Origin: Lachnospiraceae bacterium
GTDB lineage: Bacteria > Bacillota > Clostridia > Lachnospirales > Lachnospiraceae
NCBI GenBank assembly: GCA_022768745.1
Contig: JALELK010000033.1
Location: forward strand, 1-64,000
DNA length: 64,000 bases
Reading direction: 5' to 3'
The notes beneath the pieces were generated by a model, which made no database searches, was not told where the DNA came from, and was given only the letters and a program-made list of their open reading frames with translations. Each line of letters opens with the position of its first letter. Position 1 is the stretch's first letter. The translations under genes were made by a program, and so were the position numbers. Shown here one piece after another: positions 22,446 through 33,108 of this stretch.

Positions 22446-24302
22446 ATGGTGTTAGATAAAATAAAAAAAGAAAATGATATAAAAAAATTAACACCTGCAG
22501 AATTGGCACAGTTGCCGGGAGAGATACGGGAGTTTTTGATACAGTCCCTGTCTTCGACCGGGGGACATTTAGCATCAAACCTTGGGGTGGTGGAGCTTAC
22601 TATGGCATTACATTTAGCCTTTGATTTACCCAAGGATAAAATTATCTGGGATGTGGGACATCAGTCCTACACTCACAAGATTCTTACAGGACGAAAAGAT
22701 GGTTTTGATCATCTGAGACAGTTTGGTGGAATGAGTGGATTCCCCAAGACATCAGAGAGTGATTGTGACTGTTTTGACACAGGACATAGTTCTACCTCTA
22801 TTTCTGCAGGATTGGGATTTGCCTGGGCCAGGGAATTAAAGGGCGAAGACTTTCATGTGGTTTCTGTGATAGGTGATGGTGCCTTGACCGGCGGTATGGC
22901 CTATGAGGCTATGAATAATGCGGCGTCTTTAAAAAAGAATTTTATTATTGTATTAAATGACAATAATATGTCCATTTCAGAAAATGTGGGCGGAATGTCA
23001 AAGCATTTGAGCAAACTTCGTACCAGTGCCAATTACACCGGTTTGAAAGAAGGAGTTCAGACCACTTTAGAAAATATCCCGGTGATAGGTAAGCATCTGG
23101 TAAGCGGCATCCGAAAGACCAAGAGCAGTATCAAACAGATGTTGATACCCGGAATGTTTTTTGAAGAGATGGGAATCATGTATCTGGGACCGGTGGATGG
23201 TCACGATGTTTCTGCTATGGTGCGGGTTTTGAAAGAGGCTTCCAAAGTTCAGGGACCGGTGCTGGTTCATGTGATAACCAAAAAAGGAAATGGTTATGAG
23301 CCCGCAGAGAGACACCCGGCCAGATTTCACGGGACGGCGCCCTTTGATATTGATACAGGGGTTCCAAAGGGAAAGACCAGGGCTACTTACACCGATATTT
23401 TTTCCACGGTTATGCGAAAGATGGGTGGAAGAGATGAACGGGTGGTGGCAATTTCTGCCGCCATGTCCGACGGCACGGGGCTAAAGAGATTCCGAAACAA
23501 ATATCCGGAGAGATTTTTTGATGTGGGAATTGCAGAGGGACATGCAGTTACCTTTGCGGCAGGTCTGGCGGCAGGAGGAATGAAACCTGTGTTTGCCGTG
23601 TATTCCTCTTTTTTACAAAGGGGATATGACCAGTTGATACATGATGTATGCTTGCAGAATCTTCCAGTGGTATTTGCCATAGATAGGGCTGGTTTAGTTG
23701 GAAGCGACGGGGAGACCCATCAAGGAGTTTTTGACATCTCATTTTTAAGCGGTATGCCCAATATGACATTGATGGCTCCTAAAAATATCTGGGAACTTTC
23801 CGATATGGTTAAGTTTGCTATTGCTTACGATGGTCCTATTGCTCTTCGCTATCCGAGAGGAGAGGCATATGCAAGATTAAAGGAGCACAGAGCAGAGATT
23901 GTTTATGGCAAATGCGAGGAATTGTTTGCCGGAGAAGAGGTGCTTTTGTTTGCCCTTGGAAGTATGGTGGACACTGCTGTACAGGTGAGAGAGCAGTTGC
24001 AGGCTCATGGAGTGATGCCTACTGTGGTGAATGCCAGGTTTGCAAAACCCTTTGATGAGGAATATCTTTTGCAGACTATGGGACGATATTCACTCATTGT
24101 TACTATGGAAGAGGGAATTGCTCTGGGCGGTATGGGAGAGCACGTTGGTTGTTTCCTATATGAGCATGGATATCAAAATAAGATGGTTTCCGTGGCAATT
24201 CCGGATGAATTCGTTCAGCATGGTAGTGTAGGACAGTTAAAGCATATGTTGAAAATGGATGCAGAGGGTATTACAGAAAAAATATTAAAAGAGATTAGAT
24301 AG
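22446..24302 (+). CDS. dxs: 1-deoxy-D-xylulose-5-phosphate synthase
   Basis: HQSYTHKILTGR, GDGALTGGMAYEAMNNA, DRAGLVGSDGETHQGVFD. Confidence 0.98.
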   Translation: MVLDKIKKENDIKKLTPAELAQLPGEIREFLIQSLSSTGGHLASNLGVVELTMALHLAFDLPKDKIIWDVGHQSYTHKILTGRKDGFDHLRQFGGMSGFPKTSESDCDCFDTGHSSTSISAGLGFAWARELKGEDFHVVSVIGDGALTGGMAYEAMNNAASLKKNFIIVLNDNNMSISENVGGMSKHLSKLRTSANYTGLKEGVQTTLENIPVIGKHLVSGIRKTKSSIKQMLIPGMFFEEMGIMYLGPVDGHDVSAMVRVLKEASKVQGPVLVHVITKKGNGYEPAERHPARFHGTAPFDIDTGVPKGKTRATYTDIFSTVMRKMGGRDERVVAISAAMSDGTGLKRFRNKYPERFFDVGIAEGHAVTFAAGLAAGGMKPVFAVYSSFLQRGYDQLIHDVCLQNLPVVFAIDRAGLVGSDGETHQGVFDISFLSGMPNMTLMAPKNIWELSDMVKFAIAYDGPIALRYPRGEAYARLKEHRAEIVYGKCEELFAGEEVLLFALGSMVDTAVQVREQLQAHGVMPTVVNARFAKPFDEEYLLQTMGRYSLIVTMEEGIALGGMGEHVGCFLYEHGYQNKMVSVAIPDEFVQHGSVGQLKHMLKMDAEGITEKILKEIR

Positions 24303-24310
24303 GTTGTTTT

Positions 24311-25111
24311 ATGAAAGAACGTTTGGATGTATTACTGGTTCAAAGAGGATTGGCACCTTCCAGAGAGAAGGCGAAAACCATGATTATGGAAGGCAATGTA
24401 TTTGTGGCCAACCAGAGAGAGGATAAAGCCGGAACATTCTTTGATGATAAGGTGGAAATTGAGGTTCGTGGAACCACGTTGAAATATGTCAGTCGAGGAG
24501 GCTTAAAACTGGAGAAAGCTATGAACCAGTTTGGGCTGAGTCTTCAGGGAAAGATTTGTATGGATATTGGAGCATCTACCGGAGGCTTTACAGACTGTAT
24601 GTTACAAAATGGGGCAGTTAAAGTTTATTCCGTGGATGTAGGCTATGGTCAATTTGCTTGGAAACTGCGTCAGGATGAGCGAGTGGTTTGTATGGAAAAG
24701 ACCAATATCCGTTATGTGACCCCGGAGGACATTGAGGATGTGTTGGATTTTGCTTCCGTGGATGTGTCTTTTATCTCTCTTACAAAAGTATTGACTCCGG
24801 CAAGGGAATTGTTGCGGGAGGGCGGTGAGATGGTATGTCTCATCAAACCTCAGTTTGAAGCGGGAAAGGACAAGGTTGGAAAAAAGGGTGTTGTCCGTGA
24901 CCCACAGGTACATAAAGAAGTGATTGAAAGCGTGATTGCTTACGCCAAATCCATTGGATTTGATATTTTACATTTGGAGTATTCCCCTATCAAAGGACCG
25001 GAAGGCAACATTGAATATCTGGTGCATATAAAAAAGAGTGGGAAAACAATGGGAGAGGGAGAGATGGATGTGGATGCAGTGGTAAATGCGGCACACCAGT
25101 CTCTGGACTAA
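24311..25111 (+). CDS. tlyA: TlyA family rRNA (cytidine-2'-O)-methyltransferase
   Basis: S4 domain plus SAM motif MDIGASTGGFTDCMLQNGA; dxs-tlyA-nadK-argR-recN order. Confidence 0.93.
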   Translation: MKERLDVLLVQRGLAPSREKAKTMIMEGNVFVANQREDKAGTFFDDKVEIEVRGTTLKYVSRGGLKLEKAMNQFGLSLQGKICMDIGASTGGFTDCMLQNGAVKVYSVDVGYGQFAWKLRQDERVVCMEKTNIRYVTPEDIEDVLDFASVDVSFISLTKVLTPARELLREGGEMVCLIKPQFEAGKDKVGKKGVVRDPQVHKEVIESVIAYAKSIGFDILHLEYSPIKGPEGNIEYLVHIKKSGKTMGEGEMDVDAVVNAAHQSLD

Positions 25112-25115
25112 GTCT

Positions 25116-25964
25116 ATGAAACATTTTTTTATTGTTGCAAGAGAAGACAAAGACCCAACATTAACTTTGATACAGAGTATTGTGGATTATATAGGACTTC
25201 ACGGTGGCATTTGTTCTTATGGTGTAAATCCGGATGATTCCCTGGAAGAAGATTTGGTTGTTCCGCCGGAGACAGAGTGTATTCTTACTTTGGGTGGAGA
25301 TGGTACGGTGATTCGCGCCGCCCAGAATATTTTTGGGAAAAATATTCCCATTATTGGTATCAACAGAGGACATTTGGGGTATCTGTGTGATCTGGATGAG
25401 GAATCTGTTTTTGAAGGAATTGACGCCCTGATGTCGGGGGATTATTCCATCGAGGAGAGAATGATGGTTACCGGACATCTCATAGATGCCGATGGAAAAG
25501 TGGGAAAAGACATTCAGGCATTGAATGATATTGTAGTCTGCTCCAGTGCAGGACTTCAGGTGATGCATATGACGGTGTATGTCAACGGACAATATCTATA
25601 TGCATATAACTGTGACGGAATTATTTTTTCCACACCTACAGGTTCTACAGCCTACAATCTGTCGGCCAACGGACCTATTGTAAATCCCCAGACAAACCTT
25701 ATTTTACTGACACCTATCAATCCTCATACCTTAAATGCCAGAAGCATTGTTTTGGATCCCTATGATGAACTGGTTTTGGAAATTGGCGTCAGAAGAGAGG
25801 ATGTGCCGGAGGAGGCAGAGGTGAGTTTTGACGGGAATCACAAGCGATTGTTGAGACCGGGAGAAAAGCTGGTGGTTCACCGGGCAAAGGAAACCACAAA
25901 AATGATTCACTTAAAGGATATTAGTTTTCTGGATCGAATCCGTAGAAAATTACAGGCGGATTAG
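25116..25964 (+). CDS. nadK: NAD kinase
   Basis: LTLGGDGTVIRAAQ; TPTGSTAYNLSANGPIV; ATG at 25116 preferred over the ORF-track start 25086. Confidence 0.95.
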   Translation: MKHFFIVAREDKDPTLTLIQSIVDYIGLHGGICSYGVNPDDSLEEDLVVPPETECILTLGGDGTVIRAAQNIFGKNIPIIGINRGHLGYLCDLDEESVFEGIDALMSGDYSIEERMMVTGHLIDADGKVGKDIQALNDIVVCSSAGLQVMHMTVYVNGQYLYAYNCDGIIFSTPTGSTAYNLSANGPIVNPQTNLILLTPINPHTLNARSIVLDPYDELVLEIGVRREDVPEEAEVSFDGNHKRLLRPGEKLVVHRAKETTKMIHLKDISFLDRIRRKLQAD

Positions 25965-25977
25965 GAAGGATAAAAAG

Positions 25978-26439
25978 ATGAAGGCAGAACGCCAGGCAAA
26001 GATATTGGACTTGATTGTAAAAAAAGAGATTGGAACCCAGGAGGAGCTTACTACCGAGCTTGAGAGAGCCGGATTTATTGTCACACAGGCCACAGTTTCC
26101 AGAGATATCAGGGAAATGAAGTTGACCAAGGTGGCTATGAGCGATGGGAAGCTTCGCTATGTAGCATATCGTAAGACCGAAGAGGATATGCGGGAAAAAT
26201 TTATCCGTATTTTCAGAGACGGATATGTTTCCATGGATAACGCTCAAAATATATTGGTGATTCGGACAGTTGCCGGAATGGCAATGGCGGTGGCGGCTGC
26301 ACTGGATAATATGGAACTGCCGGAAATTGTAGGGTGCATTGCCGGGGATGATACCATTATGTGTGCCGTCAGAAGTGTGGACGACACCATTGTGATTATG
26401 AATCGGCTGAGAAAGATAGTGGAGGACAAAACCAATTAG
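25978..26439 (+). CDS. argR: Arginine repressor
   Basis: ATVSRDIREMKLTKV; C-terminal IAGDDTIMCAVRS. Confidence 0.96.
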   Translation: MKAERQAKILDLIVKKEIGTQEELTTELERAGFIVTQATVSRDIREMKLTKVAMSDGKLRYVAYRKTEEDMREKFIRIFRDGYVSMDNAQNILVIRTVAGMAMAVAAALDNMELPEIVGCIAGDDTIMCAVRSVDDTIVIMNRLRKIVEDKTN

Positions 26440-26464
26440 TTAAGAGGAGGGCGAAAGGAGTCAT

Positions 26465-28141
26465 ATGCTGGAAAATTTACACGTGAAAAACTTAGCTCTC
26501 ATTGAGGAGGAGAACATTACTTTTCTGGATGGATTGCATATCCTGTCCGGAGAAACGGGAGCGGGAAAGTCAATCATTTTAGGGGCTCTCAATTTAGCGT
26601 TGGGGGCAAAGGCAGATAAGGAGATGCTTCGGGACAGCAGTTCAGAAGGCTTGGTGGAGGCCATTTTTCGTGTGACGAAAGAGGAACAGAAAAAAGAACT
26701 GGAAGCTTTGGATATTGTGCCCTATGATGACCAGGTGATTCTCACCAGAAAAATTACGGAGAATCGCAGTGTGGCCAAGATTAACGGGGAAGCAGTTCCC
26801 GCTTTGCGAATGAAGGAAGTGGGGGCTGTCTTTTTGGATATCTACGGCCAGCACGAGCATCAGTCGTTACTTCAGAAACGGAAGCATCTGGAACTTTTGG
26901 ACCAGTATGCAAAGAAAGAAGCCCAGCCCATAAAGGAACAGTTAAAACTTGCCTATCAGACCTATGTGGAAAAACAAAAGGAGTGGGAGAACGCAAATAC
27001 AGATGAAACCCAGAGAGCCAGAGAACTCTCCTTTTTGGAACATGAGGTAAATGAGATTTTAGGGGCGAATCTAAAGCCAAATGAAGACGAAGAATTAGAG
27101 GCATCATACCGGAAGCTTTCCAACAACAAAAAAATTATGGAGTCTTTGAGTGCCGCTTATGAGGAGACCGGAAGCAGAGGAGCATCCGACGGAATCGGTC
27201 GGGCAATCAGGGAGCTTCGTATGGTGGCAGAGTATGATGAATCCATTCAAGAAATGGTGACTGTTTTAGATGATGTGGATGCTCTTTTGAATGATTTTAA
27301 CAGGGATTTATCCCAGTATATGGCAGATGCGGAGTTTGATGCCGGAAGTTTTGCAGAAATTGAGGATAGGTTAAACGAGATTAATCGTCTTAAGGATAAA
27401 TATGGTGCCACAGTGGAGGATATCCTGTCCAGCTGTCAGGAAAAGCAAAAGCGGATGGAGCAGTTGCAGGGATATGAATCCTATCTGGAGCAGTTGAAAA
27501 GAGATTTGGATGTTGCAAAAAACGAGGTGGAGAACCTTTCAAGCCAATTGTCAGATGTGAGAAAAAAATATGCATTACAGCTGTCTGAGCAGGTGAGAGA
27601 TAATCTGATGGATTTAAATTTTTTGGATGTGTCCTTTGATATGTCATTCTCTCCTTTAGGTCGGTTTACACCGGATGGATTTGATGATGCAGAGTTTATG
27701 ATATGTCTGAATCCGGGAGAGCCTATGCGCCCCCTTAAGGATGTGGCCTCCGGTGGTGAAATGTCCAGAGTGATGCTGGCCATCAAAACGGTTCTGGCTG
27801 AAAATGATGCCATTGATACCTTAGTTTTTGACGAGATTGATGCGGGTATCAGTGGCCGGACAGCCCAAGCAGTATCCGAAAAACTCAGCCTTGTGGCAAA
27901 GAATCATCAGGTGATTTGTATTACACATCTGCCCCAGATTGCAGCTATGGCAGACCAGCATTACCTGATTGAAAAAGATGTGGTAAACGGAAGTACGGTA
28001 TCATCCATTCAAGCCCTGTCTTATCACGACAGTGTCAAGGAACTGGCCAGAATGTTGGGCGGTAGCTCCATTACCCAGGCGGTGATAGATAACGCGAAAG
28101 AAATGAAAGAATTGGCTATGAGTCAAAAAAATAATGATTAA
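26465..28141 (+). CDS. recN: DNA repair protein RecN
   Basis: GETGAGKSIILGALNLALG; DVASGGEMSRVMLAIK; LVFDEIDAGISGRTAQAV. Confidence 0.97.
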   Translation: MLENLHVKNLALIEEENITFLDGLHILSGETGAGKSIILGALNLALGAKADKEMLRDSSSEGLVEAIFRVTKEEQKKELEALDIVPYDDQVILTRKITENRSVAKINGEAVPALRMKEVGAVFLDIYGQHEHQSLLQKRKHLELLDQYAKKEAQPIKEQLKLAYQTYVEKQKEWENANTDETQRARELSFLEHEVNEILGANLKPNEDEELEASYRKLSNNKKIMESLSAAYEETGSRGASDGIGRAIRELRMVAEYDESIQEMVTVLDDVDALLNDFNRDLSQYMADAEFDAGSFAEIEDRLNEINRLKDKYGATVEDILSSCQEKQKRMEQLQGYESYLEQLKRDLDVAKNEVENLSSQLSDVRKKYALQLSEQVRDNLMDLNFLDVSFDMSFSPLGRFTPDGFDDAEFMICLNPGEPMRPLKDVASGGEMSRVMLAIKTVLAENDAIDTLVFDEIDAGISGRTAQAVSEKLSLVAKNHQVICITHLPQIAAMADQHYLIEKDVVNGSTVSSIQALSYHDSVKELARMLGGSSITQAVIDNAKEMKELAMSQKNND

Positions 28142-28226
28142 AATGAAAGCAATCTCTGCATACTAAGGGAGGACGAAAAGTCCTTCCTTTTTTGTCTTTA
28201 AAATACAAATGCAAGGGGCGGCTAAT

Positions 28227-29441
28227 ATGCAACAGTGGTATCAGAAGCATAGAAAAAATGCGGCAATATTGTATGGAATTATCTATGTGATTTCCGGTTA
28301 TATGATGTTGCTTTCTTATATTCCCAGAGAGATTACGATAACGGGAGAAGAACAAAAAATTTCTCTGGCAGCACCTGTTTCGGTGGAACAGGTTCATCAA
28401 AAACAGACGGTGGCAGTGGGACAGGAAAAAAGCGGCGTCGGTTCTGTTCAAAAATATCACTGTAAGTTGTTTGGAATCATTCCCCTTGGAACGATTGAGG
28501 CTACAGTAAAGGAGAACCAGTGTGTGAATGCAGTGGGGGTTCCCGTGGGCATTTATTTAAAGATGCAAAGTGTGTATGTGGCAGGAACCAAGGAGATAAA
28601 AAATACTGCCGGAGACATGGTGAATCCCGGAGCATATGTGGTAAAAGAGGGAGATTATGTGGTGGCTGCCCAGGGGAAAAAGGTGTCTACCAAAGAGCAG
28701 TTGCAGGAGATGGTTACAAACTGTCAGGGGCAGTCCATGGTTTTGACTTTGCTTCGGAATCATGAATATATGGATGTTCGGCTGCAACCGGTGAAAACCA
28801 GTGACGGAAGTTATAAACTGGGATTGTGGGTAAAGGATGATATGGCAGGAGTGGGTACAGTGACATATACAAAATCCGATGGGAGTTATGGAGCACTAGG
28901 TCATGGAATCAGTGACAGCGGAACCGGAAAATTGCTTTTATTGGAACATGGATTTTTATATCATGCCAGTATCACCAATATCACTCCCAGCAGTATCGGT
29001 TCTCCCGGAGAACTGACCGGATTGATTTCCTATGGAACCCAGTCCAGATTTGGAGATGTGACAGAGAATAGTGAGGTGGGAATTTACGGAGAAATGGCCG
29101 CTACCGGAGAGAAGGTTTTAAGAAAGCGAAGTTATCCGGTGGGATATAAACAGGAAATAAAAAGAGCACCTGCTACCATGCTTTTCGGAGAAGAGGGAAA
29201 TGTGAAGTCCTACGGAATTGAAATTCAACAAATCAATTATTCCCCCAAAGAGAAGAATAAGGCATTTGTATTTCAGGTGACGGACAAGGAACTGATAGAA
29301 AAGACCGGAGGAATTATCCAGGGAATGAGCGGCTCCCCTATTGTTCAGGATGGAAAAATCATAGGCGCAGTAACCCATGTGTTTGTGAATGACCCCACCA
29401 GAGGGTATGGCATCTTTATTGAAAGTATGTTGGAAAGGTAA
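28227..29441 (+). CDS. spoIVB: SpoIVB serine peptidase (PDZ + S55 peptidase)
   Basis: GALGHGISDSGTGKLL; GMSGSPIVQDGKIIGAVTHVFVNDPTRGYGIFIE; upstream of spo0A. ATG at 28227 preferred over 28209. Confidence 0.95.
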   Translation: MQQWYQKHRKNAAILYGIIYVISGYMMLLSYIPREITITGEEQKISLAAPVSVEQVHQKQTVAVGQEKSGVGSVQKYHCKLFGIIPLGTIEATVKENQCVNAVGVPVGIYLKMQSVYVAGTKEIKNTAGDMVNPGAYVVKEGDYVVAAQGKKVSTKEQLQEMVTNCQGQSMVLTLLRNHEYMDVRLQPVKTSDGSYKLGLWVKDDMAGVGTVTYTKSDGSYGALGHGISDSGTGKLLLLEHGFLYHASITNITPSSIGSPGELTGLISYGTQSRFGDVTENSEVGIYGEMAATGEKVLRKRSYPVGYKQEIKRAPATMLFGEEGNVKSYGIEIQQINYSPKEKNKAFVFQVTDKELIEKTGGIIQGMSGSPIVQDGKIIGAVTHVFVNDPTRGYGIFIESMLER

Positions 29442-29479
29442 AAACAGGATAGTAGAAAAGAAGATTCCTTGTGACGGCT

Positions 29480-29486
29480 TTCGACA
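29480..29486. promoter_or_regulatory. Candidate Spo0A-box upstream of spo0A
   Basis: TTCGACA, the reverse complement of core TGTCGAA, about 90 bp 5' of the spo0A start. Confidence 0.5.
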
Positions 29487-29517
29487 GAAAGCATAGCAGG
29501 ATTTATAAATAATAGTT

Positions 29518-29552
29518 GAGAAGCCACGAAATATGTGACTTCTCATTATTTT
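29518..29552 (+). terminator. Hairpin/terminator between spoIVB and spo0A
   Basis: GAGAAGCCACGAAATATGTGACTTCTC followed by a T-rich run. Confidence 0.65.
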
Positions 29553-29571
29553 TATAAGGCAGGAGAATAGA

Positions 29572-30357
29572 ATGGAAAAATTGAACGTGGTAATTGCCGA
29601 TGACGATGATGTGATGAGACAATTACTGGGAGCCATTGTACAATCCGATGAAGAACTTACTGTTGTTGGTGTTGCCAAGGATGGTGAGGAAGCAGTACAG
29701 CTGATAAAAGAAAAAGAACCGGATGTTATGCTTTTGGATGTGGTTATGCCAAAACTGGACGGACTGGGAGTCTTAGAGAGTGTAAGTAAAGATGATAGCA
29801 TTCGGAAGGTGCCCAGCTTTATTATGGTCAGTGCCGTGGGACGACAGGAAATTACGGAGGATGCGTTTGCTCTGGGCGCAGACTATTTTATTCGAAAACC
29901 TTTTGATCGTAGAACTGTCATTCAAAGAATTAAAAGAACCAGGGCACCAAAGAGTCTGATTACCATTCAAAAACCTGTGGTTTCCAGCAGGGAGAAAAGT
30001 GAGGCGGCGTTGGAGGCGGATGTGACTAACATTATTCATGAAATCGGCGTGCCTGCACATATTAAGGGATATCAGTATTTGAGGGATGCCATTGTTATGT
30101 CTGTCAATGATATGGAGATGTTAAATTCCATTACCAAGGTGTTATATCCCACCATTGCCAAGAAATATGACACCACCACCAGCCGAGTGGAAAGAGCCAT
30201 CCGTCACGCCATAGAGGTAGCATGGAGCAGAGGAAAGATGGATACCATTGATGAGTTGTTTGGATACACCATTAATCACGGAAAGGGAAAACCAACAAAT
30301 TCCGAATTTATCGCGTTAATTACAGATAAAATACGTTTGGATTATAAGTTGAGATAG
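29572..30357 (+). CDS. spo0A: Sporulation transcription factor Spo0A
   Basis: Receiver domain ([27 protein letters not shown]) and C-terminal [20 protein letters not shown]...[20 protein letters not shown]. Confidence 0.98.
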   Translation: MEKLNVVIADDDDVMRQLLGAIVQSDEELTVVGVAKDGEEAVQLIKEKEPDVMLLDVVMPKLDGLGVLESVSKDDSIRKVPSFIMVSAVGRQEITEDAFALGADYFIRKPFDRRTVIQRIKRTRAPKSLITIQKPVVSSREKSEAALEADVTNIIHEIGVPAHIKGYQYLRDAIVMSVNDMEMLNSITKVLYPTIAKKYDTTTSRVERAIRHAIEVAWSRGKMDTIDELFGYTINHGKGKPTNSEFIALITDKIRLDYKLR

Positions 30358-30449
30358 TCAACTTCTAAAGGGCTGAAATCTTGAATATAAGCTGATTTCA
30401 TAGTATAATCTTTGAGATTAAAGTAGCCATTTAGGAGTATTACAAATAT

Positions 30450-31097
30450 ATGAAGATAGAAATCTTGATTGAGGTTATGAATTTAATTGGTGACGTGGCG
30501 TTTGCAGTGTCCGGAGCCATGACAGCAGTACAAAAAAGAATGGATATATTCGGGGTTTGTATCTTGAGTATTGTCACTACAGTAGGCGGAGGGATGACCA
30601 GAGATGTACTTCTTGGAATTCTGCCCCCCATTGCCTTGGTGAATCCCAGGGATATTCTGGTGGCAACTGTGGTGGCCTGTATCGTTTTTATCTGGGCCAT
30701 ACGAAGAAGTCAGGAAAATCAGAATCAGAATCCCATTACGGCGAATATGTTAAATGTCTCCGATGCCATTGGTCTTGGTGTTTTTACTATTATCGGAATT
30801 AACGTGGCAAAGGGCCAGGTAGAGAATGCAGGAGCCTTTATTCTGATTGTGGTAGGGGTGATTACCGGTGTAGGTGGGGGAGTTTTGCGAGATGTATTAA
30901 GCGGCTCTATTCCCTATATTTTTCAAAAGCATGTGTACGCTTTGGCGTCGGCGGTGGGGGCCATTACTTACGTGTTACTGCTTCGGTTTACAGAGGAAGC
31001 GGTGGCGACGATTTTGGGGTCAGTGATTGTCATTGCCATTCGACTTTTGGCGTCCCGTTACAGATGGAATCTACCCAGGATTCGAGAACAGGAATAG
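30450..31097 (+). CDS. Trimeric intracellular cation (TRIC) channel / UPF0126 family membrane protein
   Basis: Two-fold repeat GDVAFAVSGAMTAVQKRMDIFGVCILSIVTTVGGGMTRDVLLG / DAIGLGVFTIIGINVAKG...VITGVGGGVLRDVLSG. Confidence 0.93.
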   Translation: MKIEILIEVMNLIGDVAFAVSGAMTAVQKRMDIFGVCILSIVTTVGGGMTRDVLLGILPPIALVNPRDILVATVVACIVFIWAIRRSQENQNQNPITANMLNVSDAIGLGVFTIIGINVAKGQVENAGAFILIVVGVITGVGGGVLRDVLSGSIPYIFQKHVYALASAVGAITYVLLLRFTEEAVATILGSVIVIAIRLLASRYRWNLPRIREQE

Positions 31098-31124
31098 TTG
31101 TTTCAATTCACAGGGAGGACAAAG

Positions 31125-31898
31125 ATGAAAAAACAGAGAAAAACCGTATGGATTACCGGGGCAAGCTCGGGGATTGGTCTGGCTTTTGCCCATGCATATG
31201 CCCAAAAGGGGTATCGCTTGATTTTGACAGCCAGACGAGAGGAACGGTTAAAAAAGATAGCCGCCAGGCTGGATGTGCCCTGCCGGATTGTTGCGGCAGA
31301 CTTATCCAGCGAGGCAGAGTGTAAAAAAGTCTGTGAAGTGTTAAAGCAGGAGCAGATTGACATTTTTATTAACAATGCCGGATACGGAACCTGCGGAGAT
31401 TTTTTGGAAACAGATTTGGATAAAGAACTGGGGATGATTCGTGTCAATGTGGAGGCAATGCACATTTTGTGCAAAGAGGTGCTTCGCCAGATGGAATTTC
31501 GGGGACATGGAACGATTCTAAATGTGGCATCCTCTGCCGGACTTTTGCCGGGAGGTCCCTATATGGCTACCTATTATGCCACGAAATCCTATGTGGTCAG
31601 CTTGACAAAAAGCATTCATGAGGAACTGCGGAGAAAGAAGTGCAAGGTATATGTGTGTGCTCTTTGTCCGGGACCTGTGGACACAGAATTTAATCAGCGG
31701 GCGGATGTGGAGTTTGCTCTTCCTGGTATTACACCGCAGGAATGTGTGGCAGAAGCTCTAAGGGGGATGTTTTTACACAGGACCATTATTGTGCCCACGT
31801 TGATGGTACGTCTGGGGTGTAGTTTACAGAAACTTGTTCCGGATAGTATCTTGCTTCCTGTGATTGGTTCCAAACAGAAGTCTAAAATAGCAAGGTAA
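31125..31898 (+). CDS. Short-chain dehydrogenase/reductase
   Basis: TGASSGIGLAFAHAYA; NNAGYGT; YYATKSYV. Confidence 0.93.
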   Translation: MKKQRKTVWITGASSGIGLAFAHAYAQKGYRLILTARREERLKKIAARLDVPCRIVAADLSSEAECKKVCEVLKQEQIDIFINNAGYGTCGDFLETDLDKELGMIRVNVEAMHILCKEVLRQMEFRGHGTILNVASSAGLLPGGPYMATYYATKSYVVSLTKSIHEELRRKKCKVYVCALCPGPVDTEFNQRADVEFALPGITPQECVAEALRGMFLHRTIIVPTLMVRLGCSLQKLVPDSILLPVIGSKQKSKIAR

Positions 31899-31910
31899 AT
31901 AGGAGAACAT

Positions 31911-31956
31911 AAAAAAGAGAGGCATACCATAGTATCCTATGGTCATGCCTCTTTTT
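31911..31956. terminator. Bidirectional terminator between SDR and DUF5688-like genes
   Basis: AAAAAAGAGAGGCATACCATAGTATCCTATGGTCATGCCTCTTTTT. Confidence 0.92.
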
Positions 31957-31968
31957 GGTTAGAGCAGA

Positions 31969-32862
31969 TTACTGTAATTGTCCGGTGGAATAGTTATAGA
32001 AGTAGAAGTGATCTGATAAAATTTCCTCCGGTGCAACGTGTTCCCGGTTTACCTCCTGTATCAGCGCATTTAAATTTTCCCGGGAACTGACTAATTCCTT
32101 CGGCAGCGCAATGACTTCATGAATGCTGCTGGGAATCAGGTAGAAATCGTCTTTGAAAAGATCGCTGCATTTCTTTAAAATATCCCGGTATAAAAGGACG
32201 GAGGCTCCGAAGAATTTTAACTGGTTGGTAAGAACGTAAATAGGAGGTTCCAAGGTATCACAGGGAACGTCTTCTTCCAACTCTAAAAGCAACTGGCTCA
32301 TAGGCACAATTCTCCCCGGAAAAATGCGGGGCGTGTTTTCCATTGCCAGATGAAACAAATCATCTGTGGTTATGTCCCAGAGTTTCAGATGATTATGATG
32401 GATGAGAATGGTGGCATTCACATCCTCCGAGGCCAGTTCATTTTTTTCCCCGGGGATAAAGTAGCAGAAAACAATGGCCAGATCCAAATAAGCAATGTAG
32501 GGAACTTGTTTTAAAAGGGTCCGGTTTAAATCTACATTAATCAGTTTACATACAATGTGTTCTTTTACTTGGGAAAAATCTTCAAAGAAAGAGGTGTCAA
32601 CACTGTCATCAATTTTTGAATCCTTATAGCACTCAGCAATCATTTCACAGATTTCCGACAGGGTAAAGCCATCCTGATATAATTCGTAATATGGGTTTAG
32701 ATAAATAGTTGGGGATATGTTTACCGATGGGGTGGTAATTAACAAGCCCTCAAAAACCAGATTGTTGTTTTTAAGGACGGGTCGTACTTTGAGGGTAGTA
32801 TCCTCAGGTAAGTACTTTGTAAGGAGAATAGGGATCTCCTGAATAAATTTTTCGTATGTCAT
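31969..32862 (-). CDS. DUF5688-like protein of unknown function
   Basis: 297 aa; MTYEKFIQEIPILLTKYLPEDTTLKVRPVLKNNN...; resembles proteins common in Lachnospiraceae. Family call from memory. Confidence 0.65.
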   Translation of the reverse strand: MTYEKFIQEIPILLTKYLPEDTTLKVRPVLKNNNLVFEGLLITTPSVNISPTIYLNPYYELYQDGFTLSEICEMIAECYKDSKIDDSVDTSFFEDFSQVKEHIVCKLINVDLNRTLLKQVPYIAYLDLAIVFCYFIPGEKNELASEDVNATILIHHNHLKLWDITTDDLFHLAMENTPRIFPGRIVPMSQLLLELEEDVPCDTLEPPIYVLTNQLKFFGASVLLYRDILKKCSDLFKDDFYLIPSSIHEVIALPKELVSSRENLNALIQEVNREHVAPEEILSDHFYFYNYSTGQLQ

Positions 32863-32896
32863 AAATCCTCCGATTCTGACATGGGCAAACGAAAAG

Positions 32897-32969
32897 AGCT
32901 CCGAATCAGACTCGAACTGACGACCCCTTCATTACGAGTGAAGTGCTCTACCAACTGAGCTATCGGAGC
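32897..32969 (-). tRNA. tRNA-Thr (anticodon CGT)
   Basis: Minus strand GCTCCGATAGCTCAGTTGGTAGAGCACTTCACTCGTAATGAAGGGGTCGTCAGTTCGAGTCTGATTCGGAGCT; cloverleaf with anticodon CGT. Confidence 0.95.
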
Positions 32970-33108
32970 AACAAAATGATTATACTTGAAAAAAGAGTCA
33001 TTGACAACAATTTTTTTCAAAAGATAGGACACTTGGCATTGACGGAGAGAAGAGGCAATCGTATGATGTAAAGAGTGTATTGTAAGTAAGAAAAGGGACA
33101 AGAGATAA

